Shown piece by piece: positions 33,536 to 34,184 of a DNA stretch of 34,184 nt. The notes beneath the pieces were generated by a model that worked only from the letters and a program-made list of their open reading frames with translations, had not been told where the DNA came from and searched no databases. Made by a program: the position numbers and the translations under genes. Within the stretch, counting starts at the first letter, position 1; every line of letters starts with the position of its first letter. Origin of the DNA: Cytophagaceae bacterium (GTDB lineage Bacteria > Bacteroidota > Bacteroidia > Cytophagales > JAIYAX01); the NCBI GenBank assembly GCA_027488815.1, contig JAIYAX010000006.1, positions 1 through 34,184 on the forward strand. The letters run 5' to 3'.

Positions 33536-34184
33536 AAAGGTAAAATTGTTTGGCTTTGATTTTATTCAGGCAAGCGGGTTTGCTGAGGTTCTGGAGGAAG
33601 TCAACCATTTCCGCTCTACACTGGATTCTGACAAACTCCCACTGCTCATCACTCCAAACGTTGATCAGGTGGTGAGGATGAATGATTATCCTGAGCTGGC
33701 CCCTATTAAGCAAGCACGCTTTATTTTACCAGATGGTAAACCACTCTGTTGGGTTGCCGATCTTAAAAAAAAATCTCTTAACCGGCTTTCAGGCTCTGAC
33801 TTTTTTCAGGCGTACATGAACCAAAAGGCTTACGAAGGGAAAAGAGTACTGTTTATCGTTCCCAATGAAGAGGTTTATCATTACTTCACCCAGCGGTCAA
33901 TACCTGTTTCAGTCCAGATTGCTCCTCAATTACCCAAACAAAATCTGGCGGAACATTCTAAGGCGCTGCAATTGGCCGATGAAGTACTTAAACATGAACC
34001 TTTTGATCATCTGGTGATCGGCTTAGGCTTTCCAAAGCAGGAGCAGTTAGCCATGCTTATCATTAAAAAATGCCAGGAACATAGACTCAAGCCTCCCTTG
34101 ATAATGCTGCTGGGGGCTTCATTTGAGTTTTATGCCGGATTAAAAAAGCGTGCTCCAATCTGGATGCAACGCATAGGGATGGAA
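33528..34184 (+). CDS. WecG/TagA/CpsF-family glycosyltransferase, 3' end missing
   Basis: The frame runs open to the window edge, giving 219 residues. I place the start at GTG 33528, overlapping the previous stop by 8 bases; a TTG at 33546 is possible. TPNVDQ is at residues 42-47, with DGKPL near 69. GLGFPKQE at 165-172, GASFEFYAG at 196-204 and RAP at 208-210 are landmarks of the WecG/TagA/CpsF family. These enzymes add N-acetylmannosaminuronate, N-acetylmannosamine or related sugars to undecaprenyl-linked acceptors. About 20-40 residues are missing at the end. It continues the polysaccharide locus beyond the window. Confidence 0.88.
   Translation, partial: MLKKVKLFGFDFIQASGFAEVLEEVNHFRSTLDSDKLPLLITPNVDQVVRMNDYPELAPIKQARFILPDGKPLCWVADLKKKSLNRLSGSDFFQAYMNQKAYEGKRVLFIVPNEEVYHYFTQRSIPVSVQIAPQLPKQNLAEHSKALQLADEVLKHEPFDHLVIGLGFPKQEQLAMLIIKKCQEHRLKPPLIMLLGASFEFYAGLKKRAPIWMQRIGME

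Overview
The window looks like chromosome of a Bacteroidota bacterium, most likely from the Cytophagales side of the phylum. The support is indirect but consistent. Several genes have the TAnnTTTG -7 promoter box of this phylum. There is a DksA/TraR-like protein with the reduced-cysteine finger common in this phylum, an IF-2 with a very long disordered N-terminus, and a 1394-residue secreted lamin-tail protein ending in a CHU_C/FlgD-like C-terminal domain. DUF3667 and CreD proteins and many signal-peptide or lipoprotein genes also fit. I cannot name a species. I see no tRNA, rRNA, CRISPR array, insertion sequence, prophage gene or origin. No stretch over 300 bases lacks a gene; the longest gaps are 29127-29302 and 6963-7108.

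Layout. Positions 1-2079 (+) hold the end of a lipoprotein gene, a membrane-anchored thioredoxin-like protein and a coupled exported protein. Positions 2086-6962 (-) are a tight run, read as endonuclease/exonuclease/phosphatase-family membrane protein, cysS, an M28 (glutaminyl-cyclase-like) lipoprotein, and type II NADH dehydrogenase. A divergent promoter region at 6990-7108 separates this run from the rimP-nusA-infB translation/transcription operon (7109-11834, +). The rimP leader carries a perfect 8-bp hairpin followed by a short T-run. The operon ends at a strong, probably bidirectional, terminator. Positions 11896-15219 hold small exported or unknown proteins and a minus-strand DUF3667-MFS-unknown operon. 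Positions 15292-17202 (+) hold a TPR lipoprotein and CreD. Positions 17211-19387 (-) hold asd coupled to a THUMP-like methyltransferase. Positions 19444-23628 (+) are the giant lamin-tail/Ig repeat protein.

From 23684 to the right edge most genes are on + and tightly packed. First come a DksA-like regulator, scpB and an rluB-type pseudouridine synthase with a ~270-residue Arg/Ser/Asp/Glu-rich extension. The strand then runs directly into a cell-surface polysaccharide locus: FkbM-like methyltransferase, Wzx-like flippase, a Wzz-like protein on the opposite strand, two consecutive polymerase/ligase-type membrane proteins, a GT4 glycosyltransferase, a SAM methyltransferase, and a WecG/TagA/CpsF glycosyltransferase cut by the window end. 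Together these could assemble, flip, polymerise and decorate a lipid-linked glycan.

I found no clear evidence of an entirely new biological system. The best leads are the rimP leader hairpin, the disordered extension of the pseudouridine synthase, the unusual make-up of the glycan locus, and several unassigned exported or small proteins.
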